10,935 nucleotides of DNA from an uncultured Oscillibacter sp. (GTDB lineage: Bacteria; Bacillota; Clostridia; Oscillospirales; Oscillospiraceae). A model generated the notes under the pieces. The model was not told where the DNA came from and made no database searches. It saw nothing but the letters and a program-made list of their open reading frames with translations. The stretch spans positions 1 to 10,935 of the forward strand of contig CAMMCS010000051.1 in assembly GCA_946494635.1 (NCBI GenBank). The letters run 5' to 3'. Position 1 is the first letter of the stretch; each line of letters opens with the position of its first letter. A program made the position numbers and the translations under genes. Below are positions 1 to 6,474 of this stretch, in pieces.

Positions 1-1335
1 CTCAATAACCGCCGAAACTCGTGCCTCCCCGGTCGAGGTGACCTGGTCCGTCCACGTCACTGTTGTTCCCGGGGCAGGAGAAGCTGTCAAGACGCCCATT
101 GTGTCATCCCCGGAAGTACCATCTTTATCCAATACTTCAATGACTACTTCGGAGTTGTCCTGCCGCGCGAAATAAATAGTATTAAAGGGCTCGGAATATT
201 CATCACCAAACTCCGCCTGCTCTTTTCCCCAGAAAATAGATTTCGTTACATTCTTAGGTGCTTGATTGTCTTTCCAATGATTCTGGTTGATGTATGTCAG
301 GCCATCCACAGAGATTTTGAGATAAATATCACTCTCATCGTCAAAGGGATCCTTATTGGCACAACTTGTAATGTCGATTGCCGTGATCTTGTGGGTATAG
401 TATGGGTTGAAAACATAAGTGTGTGAAAAATCACCCAAACCATTCAAATGCGTGTCGATGAAGAAAGCCGGATCAGACCAATAAATACCCTCGTAAAGCG
501 GTCCGTCATCGGGATCGTCTTTAATCCAGGGAAGCGTACAAGAACTATCTGTATAAGTATCTCCATGGAAATGTCCCCAGTCATTATAGGTATGTCCCGC
601 GCCTCCTGTATCGTAGCGCCGATTCCATAGTTCATCCATAGAAATTAGAGCATAGTCATATACTTGAACATAGCTGCCTGCCGTGTTGGTCGGCATAACT
701 GATGCTCCTTCTGTGAAACGAAAAACGATCCCATCGCCTCCATTGGCAGCACTTCCATCATAGGCTTTTACTCCATGACCGGCATCTGTTCCAATTCCAT
801 TGGCAGAAATATAGAGGGAAGGACGATATCCATCCAGCAAAATACCGCCATCAATATTGTCTGAGCCGGAAGTGATATTGGGATCATTGCTGTATTGATA
901 CCAATGATTATGCGCTTGAGTCTCCATCAACTGAAGGCACCCATATTCAGTCCCGTCTTTTTGAATTGCCAGAATACATCCTTCAAGATCATTTTCATGC
1001 TTTTCCAAATTGATTGGGCCGTCATCCCGCGGATAATAAAAATCATACTCTATAAAATAATGGGTCAGCGTTTCTCTTACAGAAAAATAAGCAGAAGGAT
1101 TTTGGGGATAGTTTTCGAGGTTTTCCCAATTATTGTCCCCGCGCCAGTCTCCATCATAATCAAAGCGAGTTGGAATATCCGCCCGCGTTAGATAAGTTTC
1201 GTTTACATCCTGGTAAATCGTAGGGGCCCAGTATTCTGCAAGACCTCGATACTGCTCAGAAGGCAGCGCTTCAATCGCTGCTGCCGGAATGACGCAGATG
1301 GTAAGTGCCGTTATAAAAGCAAAAACTCGTTTCAT
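1..1335 (-). CDS. Secreted protein with HENDLEG motif, 3' end beyond window
   Basis: This reading frame is open from an ATG at 1335 to the left edge, giving 445 residues with no stop. An AGAAAGGA ribosome binding site lies about 9 bases upstream of the start. Residues 1-20 form a Sec signal peptide (MKR, hydrophobic core, PAAA), so the product is exported. Residues 30-210 are rich in aromatic residues and Asp/Gly and include YWAPTIYQD (35-43), RFDYDGDW (57-64), HENDLEG (113-119), AHNHWYQY (141-148) and GHGV (186-189). This resembles bacterial secreted proteins distantly related to Vps62/DUF946 or NPP1-like folds, where an H-x-x-D-W-E-type motif is central; I recall this pattern rather than having searched for it. 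Residues 307-415 look like a beta-rich C2- or lectin-like domain ending in DKDGTSGDDTMG. The gene is clearly more A+T-rich than its neighbours. No enzymatic function can be assigned. Confidence 0.85.
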   Translation of the reverse strand, partial: MKRVFAFITALTICVIPAAAIEALPSEQYRGLAEYWAPTIYQDVNETYLTRADIPTRFDYDGDWRGDNNWENLENYPQNPSAYFSVRETLTHYFIEYDFYYPRDDGPINLEKHENDLEGCILAIQKDGTEYGCLQLMETQAHNHWYQYSNDPNITSGSDNIDGGILLDGYRPSLYISANGIGTDAGHGVKAYDGSAANGGDGIVFRFTEGASVMPTNTAGSYVQVYDYALISMDELWNRRYDTGGAGHTYNDWGHFHGDTYTDSSCTLPWIKDDPDDGPLYEGIYWSDPAFFIDTHLNGLGDFSHTYVFNPYYTHKITAIDITSCANKDPFDDESDIYLKISVDGLTYINQNHWKDNQAPKNVTKSIFWGKEQAEFGDEYSEPFNTIYFARQDNSEVVIEVLDKDGTSGDDTMGVLTASPAPGTTVTWTDQVTSTGEARVSAVIE

Positions 1336-2305
1336 GGAATGCGTTCCTTTCTGACTGGTCAACAGAGTAGCCCCCTGATGAGTAGTCACATATAATTTGA
1401 AAGCGAACGGACTCGTGAAGTTCTGAATGCCCATTCGGGTCCCGAATTGCATCTGTATAAAAGACCTTTACGCCGAACTCCGACAGCATTCGAAAAACAT
1501 CTGCGCTTGGGCAGTCGTCCGTCCGGCTGTCGGAGACAGAAATCACAGCATACCGGGGCCGCAGCATCTCCAGAAGGCGGGGAGTCAACGCATCCCGGTG
1601 TCCGTGGTGGGGCATCTTCATGACCGTGCAGGGGGAAAGGCTGTGCTTCTCCCAGCAGGCGGCGTACACGTCCCCGGGCAGTTCGACGTCTGCCCCCTCA
1701 CAGGACAGCCGCAGTCGGATGCTGGTGTTGTTGATGAAGCCGTCCAGCTCGTCCAGGTCCTCCCCGGCGGCGGTCCCGTTCAGGGCGGCGGACCAGATCT
1801 CCGCCTGCCGCTGCTGAAGGCGCGCCTCCTCCAGATAGATCCCCACATTCAGCTGAGGCGTCAGCTGACGGCTGTCCTGCGTCTTTTGGATCAGCCGGAT
1901 CTGAGTGCCCTGCGTGCGCAGGCGGTCCAGCGCCTCCAGATAGATGTTCAGCGACTGCATCAGGCATCTGGCGCCGGCGGACCAGCCGGCCGGGACCGAC
2001 AGCTGTTTTCCCCAGGCCTCCTCCGGCGGGAGGTAGTTGGTCCAGAGCTCCTGCACCCGGATGCCAGGCAGCAGTCGGGCCAGTCCGCCGGCGTGATCCA
2101 GGTGCAGATGGGTCAGCACCAAAAGGTCCAATGCCTCCACGCCCTCCCGGCGGAGATAGTCCGCCGCAGAAATCCGCAGGCCGTCGGGCCGGGACTGCCC
2201 CACATGGACGTCTCCGCAGTCCACCAGCATGGAAAAAGACGCCTCCGTGTCCCGGACCAGAATGGAGTCCCCGTACCCTACATTGATGAAATCAATTTGC
2301 AGCAT
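1271..2305 (-). CDS. ComEC/Rec2-like metallo-beta-lactamase-fold hydrolase
   Basis: The product has 344 residues. I chose the ATG at 2305 because the family's first strand and G-x-G-D-S motif then fall at the N-terminus (VGYGDSILV, 9-17), and because it overlaps the upstream ATPase gene by 14 bases, as expected for translational coupling; an upstream in-frame ATG at 2362 lies inside the ATPase gene. Metal ligands are visible: THLHLDH (65-71), D212 in the LPGD turn, and PHHG (232-235), followed by PRYAVISVSDS (250-260), the pattern of ComEC C-terminal domains. No signal peptide or membrane segments are seen, so it is a soluble stand-alone domain, not a DNA uptake channel. Relatives hydrolyse phosphodiesters or nucleotides; the substrate here is unknown. 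The domain should end near residue 303. The last ~40 residues look unrelated, and the final ~21 are encoded inside the start of the neighbouring secreted-protein gene in another frame. Confidence 0.88.
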   Translation of the reverse strand: MLQIDFINVGYGDSILVRDTEASFSMLVDCGDVHVGQSRPDGLRISAADYLRREGVEALDLLVLTHLHLDHAGGLARLLPGIRVQELWTNYLPPEEAWGKQLSVPAGWSAGARCLMQSLNIYLEALDRLRTQGTQIRLIQKTQDSRQLTPQLNVGIYLEEARLQQRQAEIWSAALNGTAAGEDLDELDGFINNTSIRLRLSCEGADVELPGDVYAACWEKHSLSPCTVMKMPHHGHRDALTPRLLEMLRPRYAVISVSDSRTDDCPSADVFRMLSEFGVKVFYTDAIRDPNGHSELHESVRFQIICDYSSGGYSVDQSERNAFHETSFCFYNGTYHLRHSGSSD

Positions 2306-3383
2306 CCGCGCCACCGCCTTTGAGCACGTGGAGCTTGCGGGTATCCAGGCGCAGCTGCACATCGCCGGTGCGGGCGCCGGTCAGGTCCACGTTGGCGTCG
2401 TCGATGACGAACACCTCCGTGCCCACCCGCACCCAGTAACGGATCATGCGCCCCAGGAAGCTGTAGTTCTCGATGACGCCATGGAGCGCCGTGCCCTCCG
2501 GTGCAGTCTCATCCGCCCCCAGGATGCGGATGCACTCCGGGCGGACCACCAGCGTTACGGCCTCGCCGTCCCGGAAGTCTCCGCCCTCGTCCACCCGCAG
2601 GCGCATGCCCAAGTGGTCCACGGTGAGCCCACCGTCCGCGTCCCGCCGGGCGGTGCCCTCCAGGAAGTTCACCGTGCCCACGAAGTCCGCCACAAAGCGG
2701 GTGGCAGGGCGGAAGTAGATCTCCCAGGGCGTGCCGATCTGCTCGATCCGGCCCTTCCGCATGACGGCGATGATGTCCGACATGGAGAGCGCCTCGTCCT
2801 GGTCATGGGTGACATACATGGCGGTGATGCCCAGCTTCTGCTGGATCTGACGCAGCTCCGTCCGCACGTCCACGCGGAGCTTGGCGTCCAGGTTGCTCAG
2901 GGGTTCGTCCAGCAGCAGGATCTCCTGCCCCATCACCAGAGCCCGGGCAAAGGCCACCCGCTGCTGCTGCCCGCCAGAGAGCTGCTTGGGGAAGCGCCCC
3001 TCCAGCCCCTGGAGATTGAACATCTCCAGCATCTCCGCCACCTTCCGGTCCTTCTCCTCCTTCGTCGCTTTTTTCAGCTTCAGGCCGTAGGAGATATTCT
3101 CGTATACCGTCATGTGGGGGAACAGGGCGTACTCCTGGAACACCAGGGGTGTGTTGCGCTTGAAGGGCGGCAGGCCGTTCATTCGCTTGCCGTTCACCAG
3201 GACGTCACCCTCCTCCGGCTCGGAGAAGCCCGCCAGTTGGCGCATCAGCGTGGTCTTGCCGCAGCCGGAAGGGCCCAGCAGAGTCACGAAAGCGCCCTTT
3301 GGAATCTGGAGAGATACGTGGTCCAGCGCCACAAAGTCGTCAAACTTCTTGACAACGTTCCGAAACTCGATATAAGCATCCAT
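2292..3383 (-). CDS. ABC transporter ATP-binding protein (ferric iron/phosphonate/organophosphate type)
   Basis: A 363-residue ATPase that powers the permease encoded just upstream. All motifs are intact: Walker A GPSGCGKTT (37-45), Q-loop Q83, signature LSGGQ (135-139), Walker B ILLLDE (155-160) and the H-loop histidine in THDQDEAL (H193). About 120 residues follow the ATPase core and fit a TOBE-type regulatory domain, as in FbpC, PotA and MalK relatives. The start at 3383 has GGGAGG eight bases upstream and lies 15 bases after the permease stop. Its stop overlaps the hydrolase start. With a COG1840-type binding protein and a fused permease, the best family guess is Fe3+, 2-aminoethylphosphonate or organophosphate import. 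The sequence alone does not decide among these. Confidence 0.95.
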   Translation of the reverse strand: MDAYIEFRNVVKKFDDFVALDHVSLQIPKGAFVTLLGPSGCGKTTLMRQLAGFSEPEEGDVLVNGKRMNGLPPFKRNTPLVFQEYALFPHMTVYENISYGLKLKKATKEEKDRKVAEMLEMFNLQGLEGRFPKQLSGGQQQRVAFARALVMGQEILLLDEPLSNLDAKLRVDVRTELRQIQQKLGITAMYVTHDQDEALSMSDIIAVMRKGRIEQIGTPWEIYFRPATRFVADFVGTVNFLEGTARRDADGGLTVDHLGMRLRVDEGGDFRDGEAVTLVVRPECIRILGADETAPEGTALHGVIENYSFLGRMIRYWVRVGTEVFVIDDANVDLTGARTGDVQLRLDTRKLHVLKGGGADAAN

Positions 3384-3398
3384 ATGTTCCGCCTCCCA

Positions 3399-5048
3399 TT
3401 ACAGTTCCAGCTTGATGCCCTGACGGCCCAGGATCCACTGTGCCAGCCGCAGGACGGTGAATGCGATGGTAATCAGCACCACAGTGAAGGCCGCTGCCTC
3501 GCCCCACTGTCCGCTCTGGACCAGTACCATCACCGAGATGGTGCCCACGGTGGTGGCCGGCGCGTAGAGGAAGATCACCACGCTCAGGCAGGTGACGGAC
3601 CGCAGGAAGGACAGGACGAATCCGGACAGGAACGGCGCTTTCAGCAGCGGGATGATCACATCCTTGAAGGAACGGAAGCTGTTGGCGCCCAGGTTGAGCG
3701 CCGCGTCCTCCACCGAGGCGCCGATCTGCTGCAGACCTGCCGTGGCCGCGCTGTAGCAGGTGGGCAGATTCCAGAACAGCAGCGCCAGCACCATGATAGC
3801 GCCGGTGCCGGAGAGGGACAGCCAGCCCCCGTTGAAGGCCATCACGAAGCCGATGCCCAGGAACATGCCGGGAATGGCGCCGGGCAGGATGGCCAGGAAA
3901 TCCAGGAACTTGTTGAGGCCCACCTGCTTTTTCTGGACGATGTAGGCCAGCACCATGGCGAGGAAAGCCGCCCCAAGAGATGCCAGGAAGGCGTACTTGA
4001 TGGAGTTCCAGATCTGCTTTCCCTTCAAGAACACGTACTGCAGGTTCTCCCAGGTGAAGGACCAGTCATAGCCCCAGGTCTTGGTGAAGGCACCGTAGAA
4101 CAGCGTCCCGTACACCAGCAGGACGAACAGGGAGATCAGCATGGTCAGGGTGAAGAGCGACCACTTCACCCACTTGGGCACCGGGAAGGGATTCAGCGAG
4201 ATCTCTTTGCCGGTGATGGTGATGTAGGACCGGCGGCCGACCCAGAAGCGGTTCACCAGGAACAGCACCACCGCCGGGATCAGCAACGCCACCGCCAGAA
4301 CGGAGGCGGTGCTCATGTCGTACCAACCGTTGATCTGCATGTACGCCTCCGTGGGCAGCAGAGCCAGATCGCCGCCGATCATGATGGGGTTGCCGAAATC
4401 CGTCAGCACATTGATGGCCGCGATCAGGGCGCCGCCGGCCACGCCGGGGCGGCACAGGGGCCAGAACACGTCCCGGAACACCTGCCACCGGCTGGCACCC
4501 ATGTTATAGGCCGCGTACTCCAGATTCGTGGAGATCCCCCGCATGACGCCATAGATCACCGAGTAGGCATACGGGAAAAACGTGACGGTCTGCACAATCC
4601 AAAGTCCTAGCCGGCCGTAGATATCCACATGCAGGCCCAGCAGGCCCTTGGTGATGATGCCCTGGACGCCGAAGAGCAGGATGTAGCTCAGCGCCACGAT
4701 AAAGGGCGGCGAGACGATGGGCAGCAAGGTGATGAAGCGGAACAGCCCCTTGCAGGGCACATCCAGCCGGGCGATGACATAGGCGAACAGGAATGCCACC
4801 GCCGTACAGGAGATTGTGGAGACCAGCGTCATGAAGAGACTGTTCTTGATGGCGGTGAACCAGCGGGGACGGCTGAACAGCTCCATATAGGTGGCTCCGT
4901 CCGGGAACAGGATCACCTTGATGACCGGATAGACCACGAACAGACCCACAAACAGAATGATAGCAATGATCGCCAGCAGCAGAAGCGGCTCATTTTTCAA
5001 CCGCTTCATCTCTTTGAGAGACTCTCTGGCAGACGTGCCGACAGCCAT
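3399..5048 (-). CDS. ABC transporter permease, two fused inner-membrane domains
   Basis: A 549-residue integral membrane protein with about 12 predicted membrane helices in two homologous halves, the FbpB/ThiP/PhnV-like layout in which one chain supplies the whole channel. The two cytoplasmic EAA loops that dock on the ATPase are visible around residues 177-201 (EYAAYNMGASRWQVF...) and 447-471 (EDAALNLGANSFRSF...). A short basic N-terminus (KRLKNE) precedes helix 1 (21-45), and the linker between halves is around 270-300. The start at 5048 is supported by a near-perfect AAAGGAGG about 8 bases upstream. The gene lies 86 bases after the binding-protein gene, and that gap holds a strong stem-loop. 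It is followed after 15 bases by the ATPase gene. Confidence 0.95.
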   Translation of the reverse strand: MAVGTSARESLKEMKRLKNEPLLLLAIIAIILFVGLFVVYPVIKVILFPDGATYMELFSRPRWFTAIKNSLFMTLVSTISCTAVAFLFAYVIARLDVPCKGLFRFITLLPIVSPPFIVALSYILLFGVQGIITKGLLGLHVDIYGRLGLWIVQTVTFFPYAYSVIYGVMRGISTNLEYAAYNMGASRWQVFRDVFWPLCRPGVAGGALIAAINVLTDFGNPIMIGGDLALLPTEAYMQINGWYDMSTASVLAVALLIPAVVLFLVNRFWVGRRSYITITGKEISLNPFPVPKWVKWSLFTLTMLISLFVLLVYGTLFYGAFTKTWGYDWSFTWENLQYVFLKGKQIWNSIKYAFLASLGAAFLAMVLAYIVQKKQVGLNKFLDFLAILPGAIPGMFLGIGFVMAFNGGWLSLSGTGAIMVLALLFWNLPTCYSAATAGLQQIGASVEDAALNLGANSFRSFKDVIIPLLKAPFLSGFVLSFLRSVTCLSVVIFLYAPATTVGTISVMVLVQSGQWGEAAAFTVVLITIAFTVLRLAQWILGRQGIKLEL

Positions 5049-5082
5049 GGCAGATTCCTCCTTTCAGGTGCACAGAGACTGC

Positions 5083-5117
5083 AAAAGCGCCTGCCTATGC
5101 GGCAGGCAGGCGCTTTT
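5083..5117 (-). terminator. Intercistronic stem-loop between binding-protein and permease genes
   Basis: A perfect 13-bp inverted repeat (AAAAGCGCCTGCC at 5083-5095 and its complement at 5105-5117) has a 9-base loop. It lies 17 bases past the binding-protein stop codon and well before the permease ribosome binding site. On the minus strand it ends in only four T residues that belong to the stem, so it is probably a leaky terminator or a 3' RNA-stability element. Such hairpins commonly let the binding protein be made in excess over the membrane parts; that role is inferred here. Confidence 0.75.
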
Positions 5118-5134
5118 GGATCGGGAGATCAGGA

Positions 5135-6208
5135 TCAGGCGCGATTGGCCATGATCTCGGCCTCGAACTTCTCCAGAACAGACTCCTTCATCTCGGTGGC
5201 CTTGTCCCGGTCATAGTCCACCAGATCCACCTCGTCAAGAGCGGGCAGACCCTCGGGAGCGGCCACATCGCTGCGGACGGGATAGCGGTAAGAGGTCTCC
5301 ACGCTCAGCTCCTGGGCTTCCTTGGTCAGCAGCCAGTCCATGAAGATCTTGGCGTTTTCGGTGTTGGGACCGCCGTTGATGATGGCAGCGCCGCCGATCT
5401 CATAGGCGGTCTGCTCGGGGACGATGAGCTTGAGGGGATAGCCCTCCTGCTGGGTCTTGAAGCTGTCGTGGGCCCAGGCGATGGAGGCGATGAACTCGCC
5501 AGTGGCAACGGGGCTGATGACGTCGCCGGCGCCCTGATAGTAGTGATGGACATTCTGATCCAGCGCCTTCAGATACTCCCAGGCGGCATCCTCGCCCAGA
5601 CGGAAAATCTGGCAGGCTGTGGCAATATAGGCGCCGCCGGCGGTGGTGGGATTGGCCCAAACGAACACATCCTTATAGGCGGGGTCCAGCAGGTCGTCCC
5701 AGGTGGTGGGCTCGGCCAGGCCCTGGGAGGCCAGTTCCTCCTGGAACCGCTCTTCGTTGATGATGATGCTCAGAACGCCCATGTACCAGCCCTGCCACAG
5801 GTGGTTGGGGTCGTTGAACCGCTCGTCCAGGTCGTCGTTGTTGGGAGAGTCATACTCCACGAAAGCCCCGGCCTCCGCCAGAGAACCGTACAGGTCCACG
5901 GAGCCGCCCACCAGGAAGTCCGCCTGGGGATTGTTCATCTCTGCCTGCACGCGGGCCACAGCGTCGCCGCCGCCCAGGGAGATATACTCAATCTCAATGC
6001 CGGTATCCTCCTTGAACTGCTGCGCGATGGCGATGGTGTTGTCCTCGTTCAGAGCGGAGTACACCACCAGCTTGCCGCCGGTCTGCGCCTCGCCGCCCTC
6101 CTGCTGAGTGCCCTCATCCGCGGGTGGCGTGTCCGTCCCGCCACCGCAGCCAGCCAGCAGAGACATGAGCATCAGCGCCGCAAGCGTAAGACTGAAAAAC
6201 TTCTTCAT
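5135..6208 (-). CDS. ABC transporter substrate-binding lipoprotein (AfuA/FbpA/PhnS-like)
   Basis: A 357-residue binding protein, first gene of the transporter operon. Residues 1-21 form a lipoprotein signal ending in the lipobox LLAGC, so Cys21 would be lipid-anchored on the outer face of the membrane. A Gly/Glu/Gln-rich linker (22-45) precedes the type 2 periplasmic-binding fold: KLVVYSALNED (46-56), a GGGDAVARVQAE stretch (79-90), QADFLVGG (95-102), TTWDDLLDPAYKD (168-180), a central HHYYQGAGD (221-229), TGEF (236-239) and SYRYPVRSD (306-314). This is the COG1840 family of iron, hexose-phosphate, phosphoglycerate and aminoethylphosphonate receptors. The adjacent-tyrosine iron site of FbpA-like proteins is not clearly recognisable; Tyr223-Tyr224 is the only YY pair and its position would need a structural alignment. 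The start at 6208 has AAAAGGAG upstream. Confidence 0.93.
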   Translation of the reverse strand: MKKFFSLTLAALMLMSLLAGCGGGTDTPPADEGTQQEGGEAQTGGKLVVYSALNEDNTIAIAQQFKEDTGIEIEYISLGGGDAVARVQAEMNNPQADFLVGGSVDLYGSLAEAGAFVEYDSPNNDDLDERFNDPNHLWQGWYMGVLSIIINEERFQEELASQGLAEPTTWDDLLDPAYKDVFVWANPTTAGGAYIATACQIFRLGEDAAWEYLKALDQNVHHYYQGAGDVISPVATGEFIASIAWAHDSFKTQQEGYPLKLIVPEQTAYEIGGAAIINGGPNTENAKIFMDWLLTKEAQELSVETSYRYPVRSDVAAPEGLPALDEVDLVDYDRDKATEMKESVLEKFEAEIMANRA

Positions 6209-6274
6209 CGGTCACATCTCCTTTTCGCAAAAAATGATAGAATGAAAATAATGGGAGTGCTCTCCTCTGGTTTT

Positions 6275-6303
6275 ACCGTATCACTAAAATTGGAACGTGT
6301 CAA
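6275..6303 (-). promoter_or_regulatory. Candidate promoter of the transporter operon
   Basis: On the minus strand a perfect -35 box TTGACA (6298-6303) is followed after 17 bases by a weaker -10 box TACGGT (6275-6280). This would start transcription near 6268, leaving a leader of about 60 bases before the binding-protein ATG. The -10 matches the consensus at only 3 of 6 positions. Other A+T-rich -10-like sites exist nearby, but none has an equally good -35. An A+T-rich tract (about 6305-6400) lies directly upstream and could act as an UP element. Confidence 0.5.
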
Positions 6304-6306
6304 TTT
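6287..6306. promoter_or_regulatory. Candidate LacI-family operator, 20-bp imperfect palindrome
   Basis: The sequence AAATTGGAACGTGTCAATTT pairs with its own reverse complement at 16 of 20 positions, with outer arms AAATTG and CAATTT and a central ACGT. A central CpG in a 16-20 bp dyad is typical of LacI-family operators. It overlaps the -35 box of the minus-strand promoter, so binding would block transcription of the transporter genes. The likely ligand is the divergent LacI-type regulator starting at 6475. Confidence 0.5.
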
Positions 6307-6413
6307 CTTTCTTTTATTTTTTTGTTTGATTTAACATTCTTCTTACAATATCCATAATAATTTTGTTTATATTTTATATATTATCACATTTTTCTTTTGG
6401 CACCATCTTTGGC

Positions 6414-6442
6414 TTGTCAGGCGGGCGAGCCCATAGTACAAT
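6414..6442 (+). promoter_or_regulatory. Candidate promoter of the LacI/solute-binding fusion regulator
   Basis: TTGTCA (6414-6419) and TACAAT (6437-6442) are separated by exactly 17 bases, close to the sigma-A consensus, giving a start near 6449. The regulator's ribosome binding site (AAGGGGGG, 6460-6467) and ATG (6475) follow directly, so the leader is short. A weak dyad, GGCTTG at 6411-6416 against CGAGCC at 6426-6431, covers the -35 and could be an autoregulatory site, but it does not match the palindrome at 6287-6306. Confidence 0.6.
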
Positions 6443-6474
6443 AAATTTATCCAACAGGTAAGGGGGGCTGCGGG

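Noticed and set aside
2229..4610. A 793-codon open frame on the plus strand opposite the ATPase and permease genes
   Set aside because: It is dominated by His/Gln/Gly/Arg in low-complexity order and spans two well-supported genes on the other strand; a composition artefact.
5468..6334. A 288-codon plus-strand frame opposite the binding-protein gene
   Set aside because: It is antisense to a gene with lipobox and family motifs and has no domain of its own.
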